Below are positions 56,749 through 64,000 of a stretch of 64,000 bases of DNA, in pieces. Source of the stretch: Edaphocola flava (GTDB lineage Bacteria > Bacteroidota > Bacteroidia > Chitinophagales > Chitinophagaceae); assembly GCF_004118155.1 (NCBI RefSeq), contig NZ_SAIQ01000001.1, forward strand, positions 682,001-746,000, given 5' to 3'. A program made the translations under genes and the position numbers. A model generated the notes under the pieces. The model saw nothing but the letters and a program-made list of their open reading frames with translations, did not search any database and was not told the DNA's origin. Each line of letters opens with the position of its first letter. Positions within the stretch are counted from its first letter, which is position 1.

Positions 56749-58551
56749 TTAATACTTCAATACTTTAATTTCTGTTCTCCTGTTTTGCTCATGCTCTTCT
56801 TCGGTACAGTTCGTACCATCGGCACAGTTATTTACCAGACGGTTTTCTCCATAACCTTTTGCCACCAGGCGTTTACGGGCTATGCCTTTAGACACCAGGT
56901 AGTTTACTGCAGCCTCCGCACGCTGTTGTGACAGGGTCTGGTTATACTGGCGGTCGCCACGGCTGTCGGTATGAGAGGATAACTCTATCGTCATGCGTGG
57001 ATTAGCTTTCATAACACGTACAATATTATTCAATACTATAGCGGCATCCGGACGGATGGCAGAAGCATCGAAATCGTAGAAAATATTTTTCACCACAAAT
57101 GCTTCGCCTTCTTTCAGATCACATACACCCAGCTTAAGGGTTACATACAATGTCTTACTACGATCCAGTCCTTTAGTGGTCACCAGTTCTGTCTGGGAAA
57201 ATTTACCGCGCTCGCTGGCTACAATATTATAATCTTTCTTAGGGTCCAGCTGAAAATTAAAGCGACCTTCTTTATCAGATATCTGTGTGAGCATAGCACC
57301 ATTATCGCCCTGTGTCAGGTTGACTTCTATACCTGAAATTTTATGTCCGGTTTTACAGTCAATGGTTTCGCCCACCAGGGTGAAACGTTCATCATCATGA
57401 AACAGTTCTTTGTATACATTATTGCCTTTAAACTCTGTCTGGGCAATCTGGGCGCTGGTTGTAGCCACTCCGTTCTTATCACCCCCAACGGTATAATCTT
57501 TAGCAGCCAGTTTGGTATTGATCATCCCGTTGGCATCGGTAATACCTGTATATACGACACCTCCGGCGTCTTTGATCTGTACTTTTACGCCGCCTAATGC
57601 CAGACCTGTTTTCTTATCTTTTACCATCACAATGGTTTCTACAGCACCTTTGCTCTGGTTCCCGCCGCTGTTATCATGACTGCGCTTACTACTGTTGCCA
57701 AAGCGCAATTGCAGCCCCAGGCTTATATTCATGTTGGTGATCGGTGTAGTACTACTGGTGGTCTCTTTACGAAAATACTGATCTACATTATTTACGTAAT
57801 TACGCGAGCCTTCCGGTTCTTCCCAGAATTTAATGCTACCATCCAATACCTGTGCAGTCTGCTCATGTTGGGTGACGGTGAACTTACCTGCCTTGCCAAA
57901 ACTACTCAGGTAATCGGCCTGCAATACAATACCCAGGTTGCTGTTTATATTATAGACCAGTCTAGCCCCGGCCAGTCCCATAAGGGCTAGCGGTTTATCG
58001 GAACTGTTGTCGGTATACACCGGTGTGATCAGGTGCTCATACTGTGCGGTGAAGGGGTTCATTGCATAAAGGTCCTGCTGGTATTGAGGGTATTGCTGCA
58101 TCAGCGCACCTACCCTTGCAAAGACATTCAGGTCAAATGCTCCGAAACGGGTTCTGTACACGGGGCCGAGGCTCAGCGCTATATGCTGGAAGGCATTGCC
58201 CTTTTGTGTAAAGGTGGTATATCCATCCTGGAAAGTGTAGATATAACTGCCTGCAGCATTTGAATCGGTGTTAAATGCTTTCAGTTTATGCTGCTGATAG
58301 CGTGCATCGATGCCGATACCCCAGTTACTATTATTAAAGAAGTAATCCAGTGCCAGACCGCCGTTGATTCCGTTCTTAGCCTTTCCCGGTGCCCCACTGT
58401 AAGTGCCGGTCGGCATGCTTAAGCCTCCGAATAAGGTAATCTGAAATGGCTTTTGTTCCATTCCTGTTGCAGGAACCGGAACGGTCTCCTGAGCTACTAC
58501 CGAGCCGGTTAGGCCAAGGGCAATCATAGTAGTGAGTATCGCTTGTTTCAT
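56749..58551 (-). CDS. OmpA-family protein with N-terminal barrel and carboxypeptidase-like linker
   Basis: The 600-residue protein has a signal peptide ending VVAQE and a beta-barrel to about residue 290 (paralogous to the 55814 gene product). Two beta-sandwich regions follow (DKKTGLALGGVKVQIKDAGGVVY and GETIDCKTGHKISGIEVNLTQ), like carboxypeptidase regulatory domains. A C-terminal OmpA peptidoglycan-binding domain ends the protein (NIFYDFDASAIRPDA, LSSHTDSRGDRQYNQTLSQQRAEAAVNYL, NRRTEIKVLKY). It anchors the outer membrane to peptidoglycan. No clear -7 element was seen upstream. Confidence 0.93.
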   Translation of the reverse strand: MKQAILTTMIALGLTGSVVAQETVPVPATGMEQKPFQITLFGGLSMPTGTYSGAPGKAKNGINGGLALDYFFNNSNWGIGIDARYQQHKLKAFNTDSNAAGSYIYTFQDGYTTFTQKGNAFQHIALSLGPVYRTRFGAFDLNVFARVGALMQQYPQYQQDLYAMNPFTAQYEHLITPVYTDNSSDKPLALMGLAGARLVYNINSNLGIVLQADYLSSFGKAGKFTVTQHEQTAQVLDGSIKFWEEPEGSRNYVNNVDQYFRKETTSSTTPITNMNISLGLQLRFGNSSKRSHDNSGGNQSKGAVETIVMVKDKKTGLALGGVKVQIKDAGGVVYTGITDANGMINTKLAAKDYTVGGDKNGVATTSAQIAQTEFKGNNVYKELFHDDERFTLVGETIDCKTGHKISGIEVNLTQGDNGAMLTQISDKEGRFNFQLDPKKDYNIVASERGKFSQTELVTTKGLDRSKTLYVTLKLGVCDLKEGEAFVVKNIFYDFDASAIRPDAAIVLNNIVRVMKANPRMTIELSSHTDSRGDRQYNQTLSQQRAEAAVNYLVSKGIARKRLVAKGYGENRLVNNCADGTNCTEEEHEQNRRTEIKVLKY

Positions 58552-58678
58552 AAATCCCTTTTAGTATTTAAAAAATAGTTCACAATTTAGTAAAACGCTG
58601 TTTACGATCCATCAGGAATATTGCGTTTTAACATCTTATGTTGTTAACGGCATAACAATAATTCATCAAAATATAATA

Positions 58679-58707
58679 TTGCTCTAAACCATTTGGCGTT
58701 AAATTTG
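58679..58707 (+). promoter_or_regulatory. Promoter of ppk1
   Basis: TTG (58679-58681), an 18-bp spacer and TAAATTTG (58700-58707) fit the Bacteroidota consensus. The ATG of ppk1 at 58735 lies 27 bp further, a short leader. Confidence 0.6.
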
Positions 58708-58734
58708 CTAGACAACACCGAAATAAAAAAGTAT

Positions 58735-60822
58735 ATGACTCGTAAGAAACCCGGTAACATTATCAGGGATATCAGCTGGATGTCCTTTAATGCCCGCGTA
58801 ATGCAGGAGGCTAAAGATCCTAGTGTACCTCTTTTTGACCGCCTCAAATTCCTTGGAATATTTTCAAATAATCTCGATGAATTTTTTCGTGTCAGGGTCG
58901 CATCGCTGAGAAGAATGTCTTTGTTAGGAAAAGCCGCGAAAGCTGCAATGGAAGAGAATCCGGACAAAATCATGGATAAGATCATGGCTGTGGTGCTGGA
59001 GCAGAACAAGGACTTTGACAAAGCTTTTGCTGTAATCATTTCTGAACTGGAAAAGAACAACATTCACCTGAAAACGGAAAAGCAGCTTAGCAAAGAGCAG
59101 CAACAGTTTGTAAGGGATTATTATAACGATCATGTGCGTACGCAGATCGTCCCGCTGATGATTGAGAGCATACCGCAGATGCCTTTGCTGAAAGATAAAA
59201 GTATATACCTGGCCTGTATGCTGGGTAGTACTCAAAACCCGATGATGCATCGTTACTCATTGATTGAGATGCCTTCGGAACTGCCCCGCTTTGTGGTATT
59301 ACCTTCTAAGAAGGAAGAGAAGGATATTATCCTGCTCGAAGATATCATCCGTGCTAACCTGCCTCAGTTATTCTCTGCATTCGGTTTTGACCAGTTTGTC
59401 GGGTATATCATTAAGGTAACACGCGATGCTGAATTTGATTTTGATGTAGACGAAAATACGGATCTGATCACTAACCTGGAAAAGGGACTTAAAGGCCGCA
59501 AAAAAGGTAAGGCGACCCGATTTGTTTATGATAAGTCTATCGATAAAATATTACTGGAATACCTGGTCAAGCGACTGAACCTTAAAAAGGAAAACCTGGT
59601 ACCGGGCGGGCGTATTCATAACTTCAAAGACTTTATGAACTTCCCCTCTTCTGTATTCAGCAACCTGGCTCCAAAAAGGGAACCTTTGCTGCACCCGGAA
59701 TTAGTACAACCGATACGCATTATGGAGGTGCTGAATAAGAAGGATGTAATGCTGCATTTCCCCTACCATTCTTTTGATCCGCTGATCGATCTGCTGCGCG
59801 AAGCGGCGATTGATCCTAATGTAGAAAGTATTAAAATAACCTGCTACCGGCTGGCCAAAAAATCGCAGATTGCCAATGCACTGCTGAATGCTGCCCGTAA
59901 TGGTAAAAAGGTAACTGCAGTACTGGAATTGCGTGCCCGCTTTGATGAAGAGGCTAACCTGAAGTGGAGAGAGAAACTGGAAGAAGAAGGAGTGAATGTG
60001 ATATTGGGTATTCCTAATATGAAGGTACATGCCAAGTTATGCCTGATCCGTAAAAAGGAGTTCAGCAAGACGAAACAATATGGCTTTATCAGTACGGGTA
60101 ACTTCAATGAGATCACTGCAAACTTTTACGGTGACCACTGTCTCATGACTTCTAACCGTACAATTCTTGCGGATGTAAATCGTGTATTTACCTACCTGGA
60201 GCAGCCGCAAAAACTCAGCACCTTAAAAGCCTGCAAAACCTTACCGGTATCGCCTCTGACGATGCGCAGCACTTTTATAGACCTGATTGATAAGGAGATC
60301 AAAAACCATAAGAGCAAAAAGAAATCGGGCATTATGATTAAGCTCAACAGCCTGGTGGATAAACCGCTGATTGAGAAAATTGAAGAAGCGGCACAAGCTG
60401 GTGTAAAAGTGGATATGGTGATCCGTGGTATCTGCTGCCTGCATACTGAAGATAAATCGTATAAAGCGCCTATTAATGCGATCAGTATTGTAGATGAATA
60501 CCTGGAACATGCACGTGTATTTGTTTTTGAGAATGCAGGTGACCCTAAGGTATATATCTCTTCTGCTGACTGGATGGTCCGCAACCTGGACCATCGTGCA
60601 GAGGTGGCCTGCCCTATCCTGGATAAACAGATCAAACAGGATCTGATCAATGTATTGCATTTGCAGCTTGCAGAGAACGATAAGGCACGGATACTGGACA
60701 ATCACCAACGAAACGAATATGTACCCCGTAAAGAGGGTGAAAGAGTAATCCGATCTCAGTACGAAATTTATAATTACTGGAAGCAGAAAGCCTTAGCGGC
60801 AGGTCAGCAAAAAGAAAAATAA
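58735..60822 (+). CDS. ppk1: Polyphosphate kinase 1
   Basis: From ATG 58735 the 695-residue enzyme carries Ppk1 landmarks: N-terminal RDISWMSFNARVMQEA and FFRVRVASLRR, then the catalytic phospholipase-D-like domains. The first has IKITCYRLAKKS and MKVHAKLCLI (phospho-His) followed by GFISTGNFNE. The second has VDMVIRGICCL, YISSADWMVRNLDHRAEVACPI. It makes polyphosphate from ATP reversibly. A TTG at 58693 would extend it through the promoter, so the ATG is chosen. The exopolyphosphatase gene follows after 38 bp, the classic ppk-ppx pair. Confidence 0.96.
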   Translation: MTRKKPGNIIRDISWMSFNARVMQEAKDPSVPLFDRLKFLGIFSNNLDEFFRVRVASLRRMSLLGKAAKAAMEENPDKIMDKIMAVVLEQNKDFDKAFAVIISELEKNNIHLKTEKQLSKEQQQFVRDYYNDHVRTQIVPLMIESIPQMPLLKDKSIYLACMLGSTQNPMMHRYSLIEMPSELPRFVVLPSKKEEKDIILLEDIIRANLPQLFSAFGFDQFVGYIIKVTRDAEFDFDVDENTDLITNLEKGLKGRKKGKATRFVYDKSIDKILLEYLVKRLNLKKENLVPGGRIHNFKDFMNFPSSVFSNLAPKREPLLHPELVQPIRIMEVLNKKDVMLHFPYHSFDPLIDLLREAAIDPNVESIKITCYRLAKKSQIANALLNAARNGKKVTAVLELRARFDEEANLKWREKLEEEGVNVILGIPNMKVHAKLCLIRKKEFSKTKQYGFISTGNFNEITANFYGDHCLMTSNRTILADVNRVFTYLEQPQKLSTLKACKTLPVSPLTMRSTFIDLIDKEIKNHKSKKKSGIMIKLNSLVDKPLIEKIEEAAQAGVKVDMVIRGICCLHTEDKSYKAPINAISIVDEYLEHARVFVFENAGDPKVYISSADWMVRNLDHRAEVACPILDKQIKQDLINVLHLQLAENDKARILDNHQRNEYVPRKEGERVIRSQYEIYNYWKQKALAAGQQKEK

Positions 60823-60860
60823 TATGTACTTTCGTCAGGTATTTCTAAAACACCATTCTA

Positions 60861-61751
60861 TTGATTTTAGCTGCTATCGATATTGGATCTAATGCTGCGC
60901 GACTACTGATCAGCGACGTACTGCCTTACAAAGACGGCACTGTAGACTATACTAAACTAAACTTACTCCGTATACCGCTACGCCTGGGTTTTGATGTTTT
61001 TGAAACCGGGGTAATACCGGAAGAGAAGGCCAAAATGGTGATCGACACCATGAAGATCTACCAGCAACTGATGGACCTGTATAAGGTCGAGCATTATCGT
61101 GCCTGTGCCACTTCTGCCATGCGCGATGCGCGTAACGGAACGGAAATCATACAACAGGTAAAGGCAGAGACGGGTATTGATATCGAAATCATCTCCGGCT
61201 CTGAAGAGGCTAATGTAATTTATGAAACCCATATTGCAGAAAACATTGACAGCCAGGATGCCTTCCTGTACATTGATGTAGGTGGTGGCAGCACAGAGCT
61301 GACGATGTTTCACCAGGGCAATATTGTTTTTAAAGAATCATTTAATATCGGAACCATACGCCTGCTGAATGGTCTGGTAACAGATGCTCAGATGGATCAC
61401 TTCAAATGGTTCGTCAAGACACATACCAGGGAGATCAATAATATCAAGGCAATTGGTAGTGGTGGCAATATCAACAAAGTATTCTCTCTATCCAAGACAA
61501 AAGAGGAACGTCCGCTTAAACTGGAGTTGCTCAGGGATTATTACAAAGAATTATCTTCGGCTACCATCGAGGAGCGGATGCACTTATACAATATCCGACG
61601 CGACCGTGCCGATGTAATTGTACCGGCATTGCAGATTTATACCTGTGTTATGAGATGGGCCGGCGCGCAGGAGATTTATGTACCGAAAATCGGTCTGGCA
61701 GATGGCCTGATCCGTATGTTGTACAATAAGTACAAAACGGACAAGGGGTAA
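60861..61751 (+). CDS. ppx: Exopolyphosphatase (Ppx/GppA family)
   Basis: The 296-residue protein begins at TTG 60861 with ILAAIDIGSNAARLLI, the first phosphate-binding loop, and continues with CATSAMRDARNG, EIISGSEEAN, YIDVGGGSTEL and IKAIGSGGNINKVF. This matches the short Ppx/GppA (HSP70/actin-fold) proteins of about 300 residues; the C-terminal extension of the E. coli enzyme is absent. It hydrolyses polyphosphate or pppGpp. No in-frame ATG precedes the conserved start, so TTG is the likely codon. Confidence 0.94.
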   Translation: MILAAIDIGSNAARLLISDVLPYKDGTVDYTKLNLLRIPLRLGFDVFETGVIPEEKAKMVIDTMKIYQQLMDLYKVEHYRACATSAMRDARNGTEIIQQVKAETGIDIEIISGSEEANVIYETHIAENIDSQDAFLYIDVGGGSTELTMFHQGNIVFKESFNIGTIRLLNGLVTDAQMDHFKWFVKTHTREINNIKAIGSGGNINKVFSLSKTKEERPLKLELLRDYYKELSSATIEERMHLYNIRRDRADVIVPALQIYTCVMRWAGAQEIYVPKIGLADGLIRMLYNKYKTDKG

Positions 61752-61780
61752 TTAAGCCTGAATTATTACATTTAATCCCT

Positions 61781-61788
61781 TATTTTTG
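61781..61788 (+). promoter_or_regulatory. -7 element (TATTTTTG) for ftsE
   Basis: TATTTTTG, 23 bp before the ATG at 61812, fits TAnnTTTG. No -33 box is visible. Confidence 0.45.
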
Positions 61789-61811
61789 TAACAACCAAGA
61801 ATTGCTTTTCC

Positions 61812-62510
61812 ATGCAGGACAATACTATATTACAGCTCACTAATGCCAATATTTATCAGGGTAAGACCCAGATTCTGCATGATGTTAATCTTCATATCAA
61901 CAGGGGTGAATTTGTATACCTTATCGGGAAGACCGGTTCTGGTAAATCCAGCCTGCTAAAGACCTTATATGGTGAATTGCCACTTGTAGAGGGAGAAGGT
62001 GTTGTGGTGGGCTCTGATCTGCGTAAAATGGACTGGAAAAAAATTCCGTTCCTGCGCCGTAAAATGGGTATAGTATTCCAGGACTTCAAACTGTTGACAG
62101 ATCGTAATGTATACGAGAACCTGGAGTTTGTACTGAAGGCTACCGGCTGGACGGATCCGAAGCAAATGAAGGCCCGTATCGAAGAGGTACTGGACCTGGT
62201 GCACCTGCCGGCAAAAAGCTACAAAAAGACATATGAAATGAGTGGTGGCGAGCAGCAAAGGGTGGATATAGCCCGTGCCCTGCTGAATAACCCTCAACTG
62301 ATCCTGGCCGATGAACCTACAGGTAACCTGGACCCGGATACTACGGATAAGATCATGCAACTGCTGGTCAGCATTGCTCAGGATATGAATACAGCTATCC
62401 TTATGGCGACACATGACTATCGTCTGCTGCAGAAATATCCATCACGTATTGTACGTGTAGAGGATAATTCGGTAAGTGATAATGCTGATATTCCAGAACT
62501 CAGATCATAA
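61812..62510 (+). CDS. ftsE: ABC transporter ATPase FtsE-like
   Basis: The 232-residue ATPase has Walker A IGKTGSGKSSLLKTL, the Q-loop VFQDFKLLTDRNVYENL, signature SGGEQQRVDIARALL, Walker B LILADEPTGNLDPDT and the switch His in ATHDYRLL. The sequence 'FQDFKLL..R.V..N' and the FLRRKMGIVFQDF region are those of FtsE, which with FtsX activates cell-wall hydrolases at division. FtsX is not adjacent (prmA follows on the opposite strand), as in many Bacteroidota where ftsX lies elsewhere. Confidence 0.9.
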   Translation: MQDNTILQLTNANIYQGKTQILHDVNLHINRGEFVYLIGKTGSGKSSLLKTLYGELPLVEGEGVVVGSDLRKMDWKKIPFLRRKMGIVFQDFKLLTDRNVYENLEFVLKATGWTDPKQMKARIEEVLDLVHLPAKSYKKTYEMSGGEQQRVDIARALLNNPQLILADEPTGNLDPDTTDKIMQLLVSIAQDMNTAILMATHDYRLLQKYPSRIVRVEDNSVSDNADIPELRS

Positions 62511-62542
62511 GCGGGATTCCAATTCCGATCAAATAAATACAT

Positions 62543-62581
62543 AAAAGAAGGGCCGGTAAATATTTACCGGCCCTTCTTTTA
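62543..62581. terminator. Bidirectional terminator between ftsE and prmA
   Basis: AAAAGAAGGGCCGGTAAATA/TATTTACCGGCCCTTCTTTT is a perfect palindrome between convergent genes. Confidence 0.93.
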
Positions 62582-62597
62582 TGCATTTAATATGTAC

Positions 62598-63425
62598 TTA
62601 TGCTTTTACAAATGAGATGGCTGCCCAGCCTCTTTCATCCATAAAGCTAACTGCTTTCAATCCATTGGCATTTGCTGATTCCAGGATAATATCAGTATCC
62701 TGCTCTTTCAGTATACCACTCAGGATCAGTGTACCATCTGTATTCAGGGAATCACTTAATATCTGCATAGAATCCAGCAGTATATGGCGATTTATGTTGG
62801 CCAGGATAATATCATATTGCTTACCCGTAATCAGGCTAATATCGCCCAGGTCTACGGCTACTTTGGTACAATCATTATTCTTCACGTTCTCTACTGCATT
62901 TTCGAAAGACCATTCGTCTATATCGATCGCATACACTGAGGCTGCTCCCAGCATTTCGGCCAGGATAGCGAGGATACCGGTGCCGGTGCCATAGTCCAGT
63001 ATTTGCTTGCCTTTCAGATCCAACGCCTGCATATGCAGCATCATCAGTTTGGTCGTGGCATGGTGTCCTGTACCGAATGACATTTTAGGTGTAATCAGTA
63101 TCTCATAAGGAATACCCTCTACCTTAGGATGAAATGCGGCCCTTACACTACAGAAGCCAGGCAGTAAAACAGGCTCAAAATTGGACTCCCAGGTGGCATT
63201 CCAGTTTTGTTCCGGCTCTTCTTCCACCACATACTGTACATTAGCCAGCGAAGCAATCTCCTGTAATACTGTTTCATCCACGCTATTTTCCGCAGCATAG
63301 GCAATCAATTGCTCATCTTCTGCTTCCTCAAAGCCGGTAAAGGCATCCATTGTACTCATCTGAGCAATCAATACAGCTCTCTGCTCATCATTAGCAGTAT
63401 TGTATCTTATCTTAATGTAATTCAT
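62598..63425 (-). CDS. prmA: Ribosomal protein L11 methyltransferase
   Basis: From ATG 63425 the 275-residue methyltransferase has an N-terminal substrate-recognition domain (AQMSTMDAFTGFEEAEDEQLIAY, EPEQNWNATWESNFEPVLL) and a class I SAM-binding fold. The fold shows LITPKMSFGTGHHATTKLM, ILDYGTGTGILAILAEMLGA, and DIILANINRHILLD with the NxNR-like catalytic site. These are PrmA signatures; the enzyme trimethylates L11. A longer ORF from 63437 adds only four residues (MIPD). Confidence 0.94.
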   Translation of the reverse strand: MNYIKIRYNTANDEQRAVLIAQMSTMDAFTGFEEAEDEQLIAYAAENSVDETVLQEIASLANVQYVVEEEPEQNWNATWESNFEPVLLPGFCSVRAAFHPKVEGIPYEILITPKMSFGTGHHATTKLMMLHMQALDLKGKQILDYGTGTGILAILAEMLGAASVYAIDIDEWSFENAVENVKNNDCTKVAVDLGDISLITGKQYDIILANINRHILLDSMQILSDSLNTDGTLILSGILKEQDTDIILESANANGLKAVSFMDERGWAAISFVKA

Positions 63426-63447
63426 ATCTGGAATCAATAATAACTAA

Positions 63448-63486
63448 AAAATAGGTTTGTCCTTGCAGACAAACCTATTTTTATAA
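63448..63486 (-). terminator. Terminator after the OmpA-family gene
   Basis: AAAATAGGTTTGT-CCTTGC-AGACAAACCTATTTTTATA lies beyond the stop of the minus-strand gene at 63502. Confidence 0.85.
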
Positions 63487-63501
63487 ATAGTCTGGTTAAT
63501 A

Positions 63502-64000
63502 TTATTTGTTTACGCGGCTACCAGGCTGACCTAAAGAAGATTTTTCATCAACTTCCTCTGGTACATTGGTATTGTCAACATTCAGGTTTTTCTCCTGGCT
63601 TCCGATCGTACCTGGTTTAGAGCTATCAAAAATGATGCGTTTAGTAGGATCTTCGTCCATGATTTTAAACTCAGTACGGCGGTTCAGTTGCTGACCGGCC
63701 AGGTTAGGCTTACCGTTAGTTTCGTTAGGCGCTACCGGCATAGTCTCACCAAAACCTTCTGCTTCTAAACGGCTTCTGTCGATGCCACCTTTATTTACCA
63801 AGTAGTTTACAACAGATTCGGCACGTTTTTGAGATAATGTTTTGTTGTATTCATCAGAACCTCTGCTATCTGTATGAGAAGCAACTTTCACGCTCAGAGA
63901 CGGATTGTCGTTCATCAGGCTGATCAGTTTTTCCAAATCGCTTACAGATTCAGGGCGCAGATCATATTTATTATCATCGTAGAATACGTTATCCATACGG
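63502..64000 (-). CDS. OmpA-family protein, C-terminal part (5' end outside the window)
   Basis: The visible 165 residues contain an OmpA-like peptidoglycan-binding domain: NVFYDDNKYDLRPESVSDLEKL, VKVASHTDSRGSDEYNKTLSQKRAESVVNYL, EAEGFGETMPV, LNRRTEFKIM. A tail rich in Asn, Pro and Glu ends at RVNK. The frame is open to the end of the window at the right edge, and the first Met (63996) is inside the domain. The N-terminal part, probably repeats or a barrel, thus lies beyond 64000. It acts as an outer-membrane/peptidoglycan linker and ends at the terminator 63448-63486. Confidence 0.9.
   Translation of the reverse strand, partial: RMDNVFYDDNKYDLRPESVSDLEKLISLMNDNPSLSVKVASHTDSRGSDEYNKTLSQKRAESVVNYLVNKGGIDRSRLEAEGFGETMPVAPNETNGKPNLAGQQLNRRTEFKIMDEDPTKRIIFDSSKPGTIGSQEKNLNVDNTNVPEEVDEKSSLGQPGSRVNK

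Overview
The window comes from a member of the Bacteroidota, most likely a Chitinophagaceae/Sphingobacteriia-type soil or water bacterium. The evidence is a PorP/SprF-type protein, a type IX secretion (T9SS) C-terminal sorting domain, a SusC-like receptor, LytS/LytTR and OmpR-type regulators, Rhs/YD proteins with the Bacteroidota RYRFGFNG...EKDNE signature, and repeated promoter elements of the Bacteroidota form TTTG-N19-TAnnTTTG. No rRNA, tRNA or CRISPR array was recognised.

Layout. 1-4.5 kb: a lipoprotein, a four-helix membrane protein and a TPR-LytS kinase/LytTR regulator pair, with two matching direct-repeat operators (9 bp-N12-9 bp), then a SemiSWEET transporter. 4.5-7.9 kb: bacterial non-homologous end joining, Ku followed by LigD split by a frame change at an A9 run. 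7.9-14.1 kb: an AT-rich, one-directional run of about a dozen small, mostly secreted or membrane orphan genes. 14.1-19.4 kb: an Rhs toxin scrapyard. It holds two orphan Rhs C-terminal tips, one with an L,D-transpeptidase-like (YkuD) plus SH3 tip and one with a metzincin-like protease tip. Each is followed by a lipoprotein that may be its immunity protein. The tips are interleaved with IS1-family pieces, and the protease tip is fused in frame to a truncated IS1 transposase.

19.7-23.8 kb: FAD oxidoreductase, DinB-like protein, alpha/beta hydrolase, a short promoter-ORF-terminator transcription unit and an aminotransferase. 24-32.5 kb: an orphan OmpR-type regulator, PorP/SprF protein, HU-SPOR protein, a plugless TonB-receptor-like barrel, a 1000-residue TPR protein and a zinc peptidase. 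32.7-45 kb: a peptide-binding lipoprotein, an AT-rich orphan, dipeptide epimerase, OM barrel, ChrA, a small conserved protein, SusC-like receptor, MFS transporter and MoxR ATPase. 45-50 kb: a tight operon of T9SS-sorted PhoX-like protein, LRR protein and di-haem peroxidase. 50-64 kb: PolX with a decayed polymerase active site, a sugar dehydrogenase, an exonuclease broken by a 59-bp tandem duplication, GltX, two paralogous OM barrels (one fused to OmpA), Ppk1-Ppx, FtsE, PrmA and the 3' end of another OmpA gene.

Most functional assignments rest on motifs read by eye. The parts most worth a second look are the Rhs-tip/IS1 block, the LytTR operators, the LigD frame change, the 22.3-kb mini transcription unit and the dispersed 124-bp hairpin repeat.
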